Of a stretch of 64,000 nucleotides of DNA, positions 45,478-55,587 are shown piece by piece. Positions within the stretch are counted from its first letter, which is position 1; the number at the start of each line of letters is the position of its first letter. Origin of the DNA: Candidatus Heimdallarchaeum endolithica (GTDB lineage: Archaea > Asgardarchaeota > Heimdallarchaeia > Heimdallarchaeales > Heimdallarchaeaceae). Where the stretch lies: contig CP084167.1 of the NCBI GenBank assembly GCA_021513715.1, positions 784,117 to 848,116 on the forward strand, in the 5' to 3' direction. The notes beneath the pieces were generated by a model. It worked only from the letters and a program-made list of their open reading frames with translations. It did not search any database and had not been told where the DNA came from. Made by a program: the position numbers and the translations under genes.

Positions 45478-45963
45478 ATGAGCAATAACATGGATTTAAG
45501 TCCTTTATCTCACCCATCTACATTAAAAATATTTCTGTATGCAAAATCCTGTTATCCTAAAGATTTTGGAGTAAGAGAAGCAAAAAGAAAACTAGAATTT
45601 CATAGTATAAGTAATGTTGCTTGGCACTTAAACAAACTTGAAGAAGCAGGTTTAGTGGAAAAATTACCCTCAAACAGATATAAATTACTTGAAACTAGTT
45701 TAAAGATAAAGGAACTAGAAGTTCCAGTAACATTAACAGCGCAACTAATTAGAGATGAAATAATCCCAAAAAAAGTTTTTTTGTTATCTTTTATGGTTAC
45801 AGCAACATTAGCGACAATAATTGTAGCCTTCTTTAATCCTTTAATTGCAGCATTAAATGGTATTTTCTTATTAATAATTAACTGTATTTTTTATTTAGAA
45901 GAATATATCTCAACTAAAAAACAACTTTCTTTTTATAAATGGAAAGAAAAAAAGAGAGATTAA
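45478..45963 (+). CDS. Membrane-bound winged-helix protein
   Basis: The 161-residue protein has an N-terminal winged helix (about 8-75, VREAKRKLEFHSISNVAWHL, NKLEEAGLVEKLPSNRYKL) and two C-terminal membrane helices (about 100-140). Such proteins may regulate nearby surface genes from the membrane. It precedes the tandem DUF3160 genes. Confidence 0.8.
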   Translation: MSNNMDLSPLSHPSTLKIFLYAKSCYPKDFGVREAKRKLEFHSISNVAWHLNKLEEAGLVEKLPSNRYKLLETSLKIKELEVPVTLTAQLIRDEIIPKKVFLLSFMVTATLATIIVAFFNPLIAALNGIFLLIINCIFYLEEYISTKKQLSFYKWKEKKRD

Positions 45964-45999
45964 AGAAGAAAACAAGTGTACTAGCTATTGAACAATAGT

Positions 46000-46022
46000 G
46001 TTCTCGTTCTAGTTTTATAAGT
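46000..46022 (+). promoter_or_regulatory. Promoter box of the first DUF3160 gene
   Basis: GTTCTCGTTCTAG followed by TTTTATAAGT: the TATA part (TTTTATAA, 46013-46020) lies about 25 bp before the ATG at 46042. The same box occurs unchanged at 48423-48445. Confidence 0.7.
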
Positions 46023-46041
46023 ATTAACAATCAATATTTAT

Positions 46042-48312
46042 ATGATTATAATGAAATTCAAGAATCCAAGTTTAACAGGAATAATAATGGCACTAATTGT
46101 TAGTTCTTTTGCTATTGGAGGATTTTTCCTAGTAAGATACAATTTTTCAGGAAACAATGGATTTGAGGGAAATATTCAACAACAAGTCCCCTTATCGATT
46201 AATACTACCTTTTCAACTTATAATCTTCAAGGATTAAATTATTCGCCGTCCATTATCCCAACAAAAATTAAACCAGGTTTAATGAATGTAAATTTGCAAG
46301 GTTTAAATGACGAATTGACTCCTGAAATAAAAAAAGATTTAGAAAAATATGGGTTTGCTCTTGTAGACAAGAGGATTGAAGACATCTATGAACCAATGGA
46401 TTTTGACATGAATACAGAAACACCAATGTATATTACCACTGATCTATGCCTTCACACTCTTCATTCGTTATTCGACAACTATTTACGAATACTGGAGTAT
46501 CACTACTTTAACGAATATTTTGCCAGCATGATAAGTACTCTAAGAGATAATCAGATGGCTTTATATGAAGATACTGAAGTAGAACAATCCCTTAAACCAA
46601 TAATAGAAAAAAATATAGCTTACCTAACAGTGATAATAAGTTTATTAAATAATGAAACAATTATCCCCAACTACGTAGAGAACCTGGTTAACACTGAATT
46701 AGAAAATATTAATTTAGGAATGCCTACCTACTCTTCTATTTTCGGTTATTTAGAAGACTTTTCACAATATAAACCTAGAGGACACTATACAAGAAATGAA
46801 GAACTAAAACAGTATTTCCAAGCGATGATGTATGCAGGAAGAATGAAATTCATTTTAGATGACAAAACAGAAGAAAACACTTTAGGAATTGAACAAACAA
46901 AAATGGCTTTACTATTAGTTTATTCTCTCTCTGCAAAAATAGATAACCAAGTTATTTGGGATTACTGGGATAAAATAGTTAGAACAACAAGTTTTCTTGT
47001 AGGTGTGAGCGACGATCTTACTCCAAAAGAATACTTTGAAGTATGGTTAAACCAAACAGAAGAAAATATTACTCTCTCTCCATTAATAGATGACAACTTT
47101 GTGAAAGAACTAATAGCAAAACTGCAAGAATTACGCGCTCCAAAAATAAATTCGAGGTTTACAGCAACTTTTGAAGGAGAAGAGAACTCAGAAAAAGGAA
47201 TGAGTCTGTTTGGTCAAAGTTATACTCCAGATGCATATATTTTCCAAGAACTAGTTTATGACAATCTACCTACTCGAATGTTTCCAAAGGGTTTAGACAT
47301 CTTCTCTGTTTTTGGAAGTAAAAGAGCAGAATATCACCTAGCTTCTGAAAAAGAGTATGAAGGATATGAAGACAAGATAACTGAATTACGTGATGAATTT
47401 GGCAATTTATCTTTTAGCGACTGGACGCAGAATTTCTATTGGCAGTGGCTTTTTACCTTACTTCCTTTACTTGAAGAAAAAGGAGAAGGTTACCCAGGTT
47501 ATATGCAAAATGATGCTTGGACAGATAAATCGCTAATGACAGCTTTAGCTTCTTGGGCTGAATTAAAACATGACACTATCCTCTATGCAAAGCAAGCTTA
47601 TGCTGCTAAACTAGCTTTACCAGAGGGAACATATAATTATGTTGAACCCTATCCAGAGATATACTCAAGAATAGCTGCAACAATATCTATGTTAAAAGAA
47701 GGTTTAGAAAGTAGAGGATTATTATATTCTGACACATATAATGATTTCGAGTCAAAGTTTGATGACTTGATAACAATTATGAACAATCTTACTACAATTA
47801 GCATTAAAGAACTTGAAAATCAGCCAATTACAGAATTTGAACAATATTTTATAAGAACAACTGGCAAAAATTTATTGTATATTTCAATAATTAGCGGAGA
47901 AACAGGAGAAGAACTTACTACTGAAACTGACAAACGAACTGCGATCATTGCAGATGTTTTTACAGAACCAAACAGCGGACAAGTACTAGAAGTTGGAGTG
48001 GGTAACCCTTACTTAATTTATGTTGTTGTTCAAGATCATAAAGGAAAACTTTACCTTACCAGAGGAGTAACCTTTTCTTATTATGAGTTCAAACAACCCA
48101 TGAACAACAGATTAACAGATGAAGAATGGCAAGAAATGTTAGAAACTTCTCCTCCTGAATTACCAGAATGGATAAGAGAAAATCTGCCTTTAACAACAAT
48201 CGAAGATAACGGAAACAATGTGAAAATGATACAAATGCAATGTGTTCCAAAAACTTTAGAACAAAGTAATGTAAAAAGAATAAAAATAATCATTCTTTAC
48301 AATAAAAAATAA
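46042..48312 (+). CDS. DUF3160 family surface protein, first copy
   Basis: The 756-residue protein has an N-terminal membrane anchor or signal (GIIMALIVSSFAIGGFFLV) and a long extracytoplasmic DUF3160 region (about 90-720; TPMYITTDLCLHTLHSLFDN, FSQYKPRGHYTRNEELKQYF, DWTQNFYWQWLFTLLPLLEE, GNPYLIYVVVQDHKGKLYLT). Function not known; the family is secreted or surface-bound in archaea and bacteria. An in-frame ATG at 46051 could also be the start. Closely related to the gene that follows. Confidence 0.85.
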   Translation: MIIMKFKNPSLTGIIMALIVSSFAIGGFFLVRYNFSGNNGFEGNIQQQVPLSINTTFSTYNLQGLNYSPSIIPTKIKPGLMNVNLQGLNDELTPEIKKDLEKYGFALVDKRIEDIYEPMDFDMNTETPMYITTDLCLHTLHSLFDNYLRILEYHYFNEYFASMISTLRDNQMALYEDTEVEQSLKPIIEKNIAYLTVIISLLNNETIIPNYVENLVNTELENINLGMPTYSSIFGYLEDFSQYKPRGHYTRNEELKQYFQAMMYAGRMKFILDDKTEENTLGIEQTKMALLLVYSLSAKIDNQVIWDYWDKIVRTTSFLVGVSDDLTPKEYFEVWLNQTEENITLSPLIDDNFVKELIAKLQELRAPKINSRFTATFEGEENSEKGMSLFGQSYTPDAYIFQELVYDNLPTRMFPKGLDIFSVFGSKRAEYHLASEKEYEGYEDKITELRDEFGNLSFSDWTQNFYWQWLFTLLPLLEEKGEGYPGYMQNDAWTDKSLMTALASWAELKHDTILYAKQAYAAKLALPEGTYNYVEPYPEIYSRIAATISMLKEGLESRGLLYSDTYNDFESKFDDLITIMNNLTTISIKELENQPITEFEQYFIRTTGKNLLYISIISGETGEELTTETDKRTAIIADVFTEPNSGQVLEVGVGNPYLIYVVVQDHKGKLYLTRGVTFSYYEFKQPMNNRLTDEEWQEMLETSPPELPEWIRENLPLTTIEDNGNNVKMIQMQCVPKTLEQSNVKRIKIIILYNKK

Positions 48313-48422
48313 CTACATAGATATTTCTTCTTTTTTCTTTTTGGTTTTTCTTTGATTTTTTTTTAACTTTTTTGTTTGAAATAAAAGTTTTGGAAACATT
48401 GTACTAGGCTTTGAACATTATC

Positions 48423-48445
48423 GTTCTCGTTCTAGTTTTATAAGT
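48423..48445 (+). promoter_or_regulatory. Promoter box of the second DUF3160 gene
   Basis: Identical over 23 bp to 46000-46022, and similar further upstream (GAACAATAGTGTTCTCG versus GAACATTATCGTTCTCG). TATA at 48436-48443 sits about 25 bp before the ATG at 48467. Confidence 0.7.
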
Positions 48446-48466
48446 GTCAATGGGTAATATTATACG

Positions 48467-50734
48467 ATGAAAATGAATATAAAAAAACCAATCATCTCAT
48501 ATGTAATTATCGGAATAGTAGTTAGTTCTAGCATAATTGGAGGGTTTTTTCTAATAAAAAACCTCACTCAAAATAACAACACTGTAATTCAACAGCAGAT
48601 ACCATTATCTATTAACTCATCTTTTGCTACATTTAATCTACAAGGATTAAATTATACTCCTTCAATTGTACCAACAAATATCAAGAAGGGTTTGAATAAT
48701 GTAAATCTACAAGGATTAGATAAGGAGTTAACTCCTGAAATAATAGAAAAATTAGAAGAATATGGTTTCGCTCTTGTAGATAAAGGAATTGAGGACATTT
48801 ATAAACCTGTAGACTTTGATATGAATACTGAGACTCCTATGTATGTTACTACTGATCTATGTCTTCATACTCTTCATTCGTTATTTGATATCTATCTACG
48901 AATATTGGAATATTATTACTTTAATGAGAATTTTACGACGATGATAAGTGCTTTAAGAGAACATCAAATTAGTATGTACAAATCCTCTTCATTAGATCAA
49001 TCTCTCAAGCCTATTTTAGAGAAAAATATTGCTTATTTAACTGTGATCTTAAGGCTCCTTGACAACCAAACATCTATTCCTAATTGTGTAAAAGACATAG
49101 TAGAAAGTGAATTAGGAAAAATTAACACTGGAATACCTGATTATTCTTCTATTTTCGGTTATTTAGAAGACTTTTCACAATACAAACCCAGAGGACATTA
49201 TACTAGAAGTGAAAAATTAGCAAATTATTTCCAAGCGATGATGTATGCAGGAAGAATGAAATTCATCTTGGATGACAAAACAGAAGAGAATAACTTAGGA
49301 ATTGAACAAACAAAGATGGCTTTACTATTAGTTTACACTTTTTCTGCAGAGATAGATGATCAAATAATCTGGGATTACTGGGATAAAATAGTTAGGACAA
49401 CTAATTTTCTTGTGGGTGTAAGTGATGACCTTACTCCAAAAGAATACTTTGAAGTATGGTTAAATCAGACAGAGGAACACATTGAACTATCTTCACTAAC
49501 TGATGATGAACTTGTAAAGAATATTATTAATAAACTACAAGAACTGAAAGAACCAAAAATAAATTCGAGGTTTACAGCAACTTTTGAAGGAGAAGAGAAC
49601 TCAGAAAAAGGAATGAGCTTATTTGGTCAAAGTTATACTCCAGATGCATATATTTTCCAAGAACTAGTTTATGACAATTTACCTTCTCGAATGTTTCCAA
49701 AGGGTTTAGACATCTTCTCTGTTTTTGGAAGTAAAAGAGCAGAATATCACCTAGCTTCTGAAAAAGAGTATGAAGGATATACAGAAAAAATAAATGAATT
49801 ACGAGATGAATTCAGTAATTTATCTTTTAGCGACTGGACGCAGAATTTCTACTGGCAATGGCTTTTTACCTTACTTCCTTTACTTAAAGAGAAAGGAGAA
49901 GGATACCCTGGTTACATGCAAAGCGATGCTTGGACAGATAAGTCATTAATGACAGCTTTAGCTTCATGGGCTGAATTAAAACATGATACTATTCTCTACT
50001 CTAAACAAGCATACGCAGTTATGGGTCTCACAAAAAGTATCTACCATTATTTAGAACCCTATCCTGAGGTTTACTCAAGAATAGCGGCGACTGTATCTAT
50101 GCTTAAAGAAGGTTTAGAAAAAAGAGGGTTGCTATATTCTGATGAAAATAATAACTTTGAATCAAAGTTTAATGAATTTATATCTATCATGAATAACTTA
50201 ACAGAGATAAGTATTAAAGAATTAGAAAATAAACCCTTAAACTCAGAAGACCTATCATTTATTCAAATGACAGGAAAAAGATTGCTATATACAACTATTA
50301 TTTATGGTAAAGAAAACGAAGAAATAACTTCAGAAACAGATAAACGAACTGCAATTATTACAGATGTTTTTACAGAACCAAACAGTGAGCAAGTTCTAGA
50401 AGTAGGAGTGGGTAACCCTTTCATAATTTATGTTGTTGTTCAAGATCATAAAGGAAAGCTTTACCTTACCAGAGGAGTAACCTTTTCTTATTATGAGTTC
50501 AAACAACCTATGAATAACAGATTAACTGACGAGGAATGGCAAGAAATGTTAGAAACTTCTCCTCCAGATTTGCCTGAATGGATACAACAAAATTTGCCTA
50601 TTGTCCAAATCGAAAACAATGAAGTACAAGTTAAACAATTAGCTCTACAAACATCAGATATTCAAATAAAGATAAAAAAGGTTAGAAATTTAGGAGATAA
50701 TTATTGGAATTATGCTATAGAAAGACACGACTGA
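48467..50734 (+). CDS. DUF3160 family surface protein, second copy
   Basis: A 755-residue paralogue of the preceding protein with the same architecture: N-terminal anchor, then DUF3160. Blocks such as 49553-49780 are almost identical to 47140-47367 in DNA, while others have diverged, which suggests gene conversion. The C-terminal ends differ (about the last 40 residues). It overlaps the convergent gene at 50715 by 20 bp. Confidence 0.85.
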   Translation: MKMNIKKPIISYVIIGIVVSSSIIGGFFLIKNLTQNNNTVIQQQIPLSINSSFATFNLQGLNYTPSIVPTNIKKGLNNVNLQGLDKELTPEIIEKLEEYGFALVDKGIEDIYKPVDFDMNTETPMYVTTDLCLHTLHSLFDIYLRILEYYYFNENFTTMISALREHQISMYKSSSLDQSLKPILEKNIAYLTVILRLLDNQTSIPNCVKDIVESELGKINTGIPDYSSIFGYLEDFSQYKPRGHYTRSEKLANYFQAMMYAGRMKFILDDKTEENNLGIEQTKMALLLVYTFSAEIDDQIIWDYWDKIVRTTNFLVGVSDDLTPKEYFEVWLNQTEEHIELSSLTDDELVKNIINKLQELKEPKINSRFTATFEGEENSEKGMSLFGQSYTPDAYIFQELVYDNLPSRMFPKGLDIFSVFGSKRAEYHLASEKEYEGYTEKINELRDEFSNLSFSDWTQNFYWQWLFTLLPLLKEKGEGYPGYMQSDAWTDKSLMTALASWAELKHDTILYSKQAYAVMGLTKSIYHYLEPYPEVYSRIAATVSMLKEGLEKRGLLYSDENNNFESKFNEFISIMNNLTEISIKELENKPLNSEDLSFIQMTGKRLLYTTIIYGKENEEITSETDKRTAIITDVFTEPNSEQVLEVGVGNPFIIYVVVQDHKGKLYLTRGVTFSYYEFKQPMNNRLTDEEWQEMLETSPPDLPEWIQQNLPIVQIENNEVQVKQLALQTSDIQIKIKKVRNLGDNYWNYAIERHD

Positions 50735-51647
50735 ACTCACCTAAAGGATCAGTGATTCCTTCAGATTTTCTAACTACAATAACCATTTTTCTTATTCCCA
50801 TCTCCTCTACTTTTTCAATCTTAACTTTTATATCATCTAGAAAGCCTATAAATTGATTATCTAAAATTTCCTCTTTACTTTTTCTTTTTTCTTCAGGAAC
50901 TCTTTTATTTATTTTTTCTATTAATTTATCAAGTGATTCTTGACTATTTACCAAGGTGACAGTATTAAATAGTGATATTTCAAAATCATCAAGATTTCTG
51001 TTATAATGTTCTAATCTCTTATTTATATAATGTATTTTTTCTTCTAATTCAGTAAGAGGTACATAGGGGAGATTTATTCCATCTGCTTCTCTACACGCAA
51101 TATCAATCATTCTTTTTCCTGAAGAGCCAAGAACAATTTGAGGATAAGGCTTTTGAATAGGCTTAGGAAAATTTCTATTACGCTCTAGTTTCCAGAATTT
51201 ACCGCTAAAATCAGTAACATCTTCAGTAAACAATTTTTTATAAATTGTAAGTGATTCTTCTAACTGATCAACTCTCTCTTTTGGTGAGGGAAAGGGATAA
51301 CCATAAGCTTTGTATTCTTCTTCATACCACCCTGCACCTAACCAAAGAAGAGCTCTTCCTTCACTTATATGATCAAGAGTAGAGATACATTTAGCAAGAT
51401 AAGCAGGATTTCTGAAAGAATTACAAATAACAGTATGACCTAATTTCAATTTTTTAGTTTCTACTGCTAAAGCAGTCATAAGCATTATCGCTTCTAAATA
51501 AGGTTCTTTTTTATCCTGTTTTTCATCAAAACCAATTAAATGATCATTAACGTGGATAGAGTCATACCCTAACCCTTCTACACGAATTGCAAGATCTCTA
51601 ATCTGAGGATAAAGAAGAGGTCCTCTAATATAATAACCAAATTTCAT
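50715..51647 (-). CDS. Luciferase-like (F420-dependent) oxidoreductase
   Basis: The 310-residue TIM-barrel enzyme has MKFGYYIRGPLL, VNDHLIGFDE, LGHTVICNSFRNPAYLAK and LWLGAGWYEEEYKAYGYPF, all typical of LLM-class flavin or F420 enzymes. Archaeal members generally use F420. Substrate unknown. Confidence 0.88.
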   Translation of the reverse strand: MKFGYYIRGPLLYPQIRDLAIRVEGLGYDSIHVNDHLIGFDEKQDKKEPYLEAIMLMTALAVETKKLKLGHTVICNSFRNPAYLAKCISTLDHISEGRALLWLGAGWYEEEYKAYGYPFPSPKERVDQLEESLTIYKKLFTEDVTDFSGKFWKLERNRNFPKPIQKPYPQIVLGSSGKRMIDIACREADGINLPYVPLTELEEKIHYINKRLEHYNRNLDDFEISLFNTVTLVNSQESLDKLIEKINKRVPEEKRKSKEEILDNQFIGFLDDIKVKIEKVEEMGIRKMVIVVRKSEGITDPLGEFSRVFL

Positions 51648-51755
51648 ATTGAAACATAGAAAAATGGATATTTAACAATTTACTTTCAGCCTTTTTTCTA
51701 AATCATAGTATTAAGGCTTAAAACGTTATTTCCTTTATAATTTGAAAAAATAACA

Positions 51756-51765
51756 TTTAAATAAT
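51756..51765 (+). promoter_or_regulatory. TATA box of the first solute-binding-protein gene
   Basis: ATTTAAATAA within AACATTTAAATAATTTC, a block repeated at 53637-53646 before the second copy. It lies about 25 bp before the ATG at 51786. Confidence 0.6.
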
Positions 51766-51820
51766 TTCATTTGCTTAGTTATTATATGAATATAAAAAAA
51801 AACAAATAATAGAATTATTT

Positions 51821-53563
51821 ATGTTTTTTAGCTTATTTTTATGTTCAAGTTCAATATCAGCTGATACACAACCTATTCTCTTCGACATAACGATCATTTC
51901 TCCAAACTCTGGTTCAGCAAGAAGCCAATGGCCAAAATTATTAGATCAGACCTTACCCCAAATAGGAATAAACGTTACTCATATCTATGAAGGTTGGAAT
52001 TTTATCTCTGAAAGAACATGGAATTATCCAGTTGACGAAGAAGGATATGAAGATCACATACCATCCTATAAAGAAGGAGGGTATGATATACTTACAATTG
52101 GATGGGGGTGGGATTTTGATTGGGATCCAACGGGAATATTAGATTCAACTTCAATTGTCCCAAATGGATATAACTTTTACCAGTATAACAGCTCAGAGTT
52201 TGACAACATTCTAGAAGAATACTTATCTGAGTTTGAGATATCAAAAAGAATAGAAAAAGCAAAGGAGCTTCAATCAATATTATATAATGACTTACCTGCG
52301 ATTACTGTTTTTTACCCGAGGGAAAAAAGTTTCAATTTACCTGGAGTCTCCAATGTTGATTTTGAATTACTAGACCAAGGTATTCCTCGAACTGAATATT
52401 GGAAAAACAGTGAAAAAGACAATATAACATATATGACATATTATGATTTTTATTCTCCTAACTTGTTTCTAAAAGACACTCATATTGAAGAAATGATGGG
52501 TAACATTATTTTTTATGGACTTTTTGAGAGAGCACAAAATACACATTTGTATGAACCAGTTATTGCTCAAAATTATTCTATATCAGAAGATAAGAAAACA
52601 ATTATTGTGGACATAAACCCTGATGCTTATTTTAGTAATGGAGATCCTGTAACTGCTTATGATGTAGATTTTAGTTATGAATTGTTTATGACCCCTGGAG
52701 TGCGTGATTACCTTTATTCATATTACAATATTTATGATTTACTAACAACATACTTTGAAAACAATGATAGTATTCGAGCTATAGATGAGGATACTGTTCA
52801 ATTCGAATTCAAAGAACCTTACATTTTCTGGCCATATTTATTAAGCATTGATATTGTAAACAAGAAGTTATTTGAAGAATATATTGAAGATAATGGTTAC
52901 AACTTTGATACTAATAATCAAACATTGTTTATTGGAGCAGGTCCATTCACCCTAAATGTTACTGAAGACTATGATTTAGAAAATCAGACAGTAACTTTTC
53001 ATAAAAATGAATACTGGAAATTAACTGATAAAATCAATCTTGATTCTATTATCTTTCAATGTAAAATCTATAGTAACGATGCAACAGATAAAATTGAAAA
53101 TAAAGAAATAGATATCATTGATGATCTTTACAGATATTTAGATATACTAGTAAACAACACAGAGTGGGAAAGTACAGAAATTAGAACAACAGGATACGCA
53201 GAATTAACGATCAACATGTTTCATCCAATTTTAGGAACAGGAGAACTTACACCTCTTGGAACTGCAGAAGCAGCTAATAATGTCAGAAGAGCAATAAGCC
53301 ATTCTATAAATAGAGAACAAATTATAGAAGAAGTGTTAGAAGGGCTAGGTAAACCAGGAGTTGTACCTTTCTCAGAATTGTGTATAGGTTTTGATACAAC
53401 TCTTACTCCTTACTCCTACAATATCACATTAGCTAAATCGCTAATGGAAGAAGCAGGATACAGTTTTGAACAAACAACACCAGAAGAAACAGCTTATTCT
53501 TTAGCCTTTATTCTTTCTTTACTTGGAGTTACAATTGCAATATCTAAAAAAACTAAAAAATAA
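51821..53563 (+). CDS. SBP_bac_5-type solute-binding protein, permuted order, first copy
   Basis: The 580-residue protein ends with a membrane helix (AFILSLLGVTIAISKK) and starts in a signal-like core. Its first ~180 residues (LPQIGINVTHIYEGWNFISE, DILTIGWGWDFDWDPTGIL, FDNILEEYLSEFEI) match the usual C-terminal part of family 5 peptide-binding proteins. The rest (PVIAQNYSISEDKKTIIVDI, FSNGDPVTAYDVDFSYELF, NVRRAISHSINREQIIEEVL) is the usual N-terminal part. The signal start at 51786 is shifted out of frame in a 9-A run at 51794-51802, leaving ATG 51821. No permease or ATPase gene is near. Confidence 0.8.
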   Translation: MFFSLFLCSSSISADTQPILFDITIISPNSGSARSQWPKLLDQTLPQIGINVTHIYEGWNFISERTWNYPVDEEGYEDHIPSYKEGGYDILTIGWGWDFDWDPTGILDSTSIVPNGYNFYQYNSSEFDNILEEYLSEFEISKRIEKAKELQSILYNDLPAITVFYPREKSFNLPGVSNVDFELLDQGIPRTEYWKNSEKDNITYMTYYDFYSPNLFLKDTHIEEMMGNIIFYGLFERAQNTHLYEPVIAQNYSISEDKKTIIVDINPDAYFSNGDPVTAYDVDFSYELFMTPGVRDYLYSYYNIYDLLTTYFENNDSIRAIDEDTVQFEFKEPYIFWPYLLSIDIVNKKLFEEYIEDNGYNFDTNNQTLFIGAGPFTLNVTEDYDLENQTVTFHKNEYWKLTDKINLDSIIFQCKIYSNDATDKIENKEIDIIDDLYRYLDILVNNTEWESTEIRTTGYAELTINMFHPILGTGELTPLGTAEAANNVRRAISHSINREQIIEEVLEGLGKPGVVPFSELCIGFDTTLTPYSYNITLAKSLMEEAGYSFEQTTPEETAYSLAFILSLLGVTIAISKKTKK

Positions 53564-53636
53564 TTTTTCTCTTTTCTTGCAAAACAAACTTTAAAGACTT
53601 AAAACTTTATTTTTTTTGTGCTTTTGAAAAAATAAC

Positions 53637-53646
53637 ATTTAAATAA
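53637..53646 (+). promoter_or_regulatory. TATA box of the second solute-binding-protein gene
   Basis: ATTTAAATAA, same block as before the first copy, 22-31 bp before the ATG at 53668. Confidence 0.6.
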
Positions 53647-53667
53647 TTTCGTTTACTTAGTTACTGT

Positions 53668-55443
53668 ATGAAAATAAAAAAAAACCATATAAAAGAACTA
53701 ACAATATTTTTTAGTTTATTTTTGAGTTTAAGTTTAATATCAGCAGATACAGCGCCCATTTTTTTCGATATAACAATCATTTCTCCCAACACTTGTCCAG
53801 CACGAAACCAATGGGAACCTCTATTAGATCAGATCTTACCACAAATAGGAATAAATGTTACTCATGAATATGTACATTGGGGTTTTATCTCTGAAAGAAC
53901 ATGGAATTATCCAGTAGGTGAAGAAGGATATGAAGATCATATACCATCCTATGAAAAAGGAGGATATGACATACTTACAATTGGATGGGGGTGGGATTTT
54001 GATTGGGATCCAACAGGACTATTCGATTCAGCTTCAATTGTCCCAAATGGAGATAACCTTTACCAGTATAACAGTTCAGAATTTGACAATACTCTAGAAG
54101 AATATTTATCAGAGTTTGAACTCTCAAAAAGAATAGAAAAAGCAAAGGAACTTCAATCTATATTATACAATGACTTACCTGCGATTACTGTTTTTTACCC
54201 GAGGGAAAAAAGTTTCTATTTACCTGGAGTCTCTAACGTTGATTTTGAATTACTATACCAAAGTATTCCTAGAACTGAATATTGGAAAAACAGTGAAAAG
54301 AATAATATAACATATATGACATATTATGATTTTAATTCTCCTAACTTGTTTCTAAAAGACAATTATATTGAAGAAATAATGGGTAACATTATTTTCTATG
54401 GACTTTTTGAGAGAGCACAAAATACACATTTATACGAACCAGTTATTGCTCAGAATTATTCTATATCAGAAGATAAGAAAACAATTATTGTGGACATAAA
54501 CCCTGATGCTTATTTTAGTAATGGAGATCCTGTAACTGCTTATGATGTAGATTTTAGTTATGAATTATTTATGACACCTGGAGTACGTGATGACCCTTAT
54601 TCATATTACGATACTTATGATTTACTAACAACTTACTTTGAGAACAATGATAGTATTAAAGCGATTGACGATAATACTGTTCAATTAGAATTTAAAAAGC
54701 CCTATGTTTTCTGGCAAGACTTGCTAAGTATTGATATTGTAAACAAGAAGTTATTTGAAGAATATATTGAAGATAATGGTTATAACTTTGATACTAATAA
54801 CCAATCATTGTTTATTGGAGCAGGACCATTCACCCTAAATGTTACTGAAGATTATGATTTAGAAAATCAGACAGTAACTTTCCATAAAAATGAATATTGG
54901 AAATTAACTGAAACAGTTGAACTTGATTCTATAATCTTTTTATGTGAGATTGGCACTAACGATGCAACAGATAAAATTGAAAACAAAGAAATAGATATTG
55001 CAGATACATTATTCAGATTTTTAGATATACTAGAGAACAACACAGAATGGGAAAGTACAGAAATTAGAACAGGAACACAAACAGAATTAACGATCAACAT
55101 GCGTCATCCAATTTTAGGAACAGGAGAACTTACACCTCTCGGAACTGCAGAAGCAGCTAATAATATCAGAAGAGCAATAAGCCATTCTATAAATAGAGAG
55201 CAACTAATTGAAGAAGTACTAGACGGAATAGGAAAACCGGGAGTTGTTCCTTACCCAGAATTGTGTATAGGCTTCGACACTAGCCTATCTCCTTACTCCT
55301 ATAATATCACATTAGCTAAATCGCTAATGGAAGAAGCAGGATACAGTTTTGAACAAACAACACCAGAAGAAACAGCTTACCCAGTAGCATTTATTCTCTC
55401 TTTACTTGGAATCACAATAATTTTTTCTAAAAGGTCTAGATAA
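53668..55443 (+). CDS. SBP_bac_5-type solute-binding protein, permuted order, second copy
   Basis: A 591-residue paralogue of the previous gene with an intact signal peptide (MKIKKNHIKELTIFFSLFLS, then LSLISADT). It has the same inverted domain order and the same C-terminal helix with basic tail. Long DNA blocks are nearly identical to the first copy. It should be displayed outside and anchored by the C-terminus. Substrate is likely peptides or oligosaccharides by family, which is inference. Confidence 0.83.
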   Translation: MKIKKNHIKELTIFFSLFLSLSLISADTAPIFFDITIISPNTCPARNQWEPLLDQILPQIGINVTHEYVHWGFISERTWNYPVGEEGYEDHIPSYEKGGYDILTIGWGWDFDWDPTGLFDSASIVPNGDNLYQYNSSEFDNTLEEYLSEFELSKRIEKAKELQSILYNDLPAITVFYPREKSFYLPGVSNVDFELLYQSIPRTEYWKNSEKNNITYMTYYDFNSPNLFLKDNYIEEIMGNIIFYGLFERAQNTHLYEPVIAQNYSISEDKKTIIVDINPDAYFSNGDPVTAYDVDFSYELFMTPGVRDDPYSYYDTYDLLTTYFENNDSIKAIDDNTVQLEFKKPYVFWQDLLSIDIVNKKLFEEYIEDNGYNFDTNNQSLFIGAGPFTLNVTEDYDLENQTVTFHKNEYWKLTETVELDSIIFLCEIGTNDATDKIENKEIDIADTLFRFLDILENNTEWESTEIRTGTQTELTINMRHPILGTGELTPLGTAEAANNIRRAISHSINREQLIEEVLDGIGKPGVVPYPELCIGFDTSLSPYSYNITLAKSLMEEAGYSFEQTTPEETAYPVAFILSLLGITIIFSKRSR

Positions 55444-55587
55444 CTTTTTTCTTTTTTAGATCAATTTTTGAGTTCTCACGTAGTCCTGTCCTTCGATAAT
55501 CAAAGAATTGTAGTATAACCATTATTGATTAATTTAACAAGCTACCTACAATTACATTTTTATTTTTTATGCTTTTTAATCTTTAAT

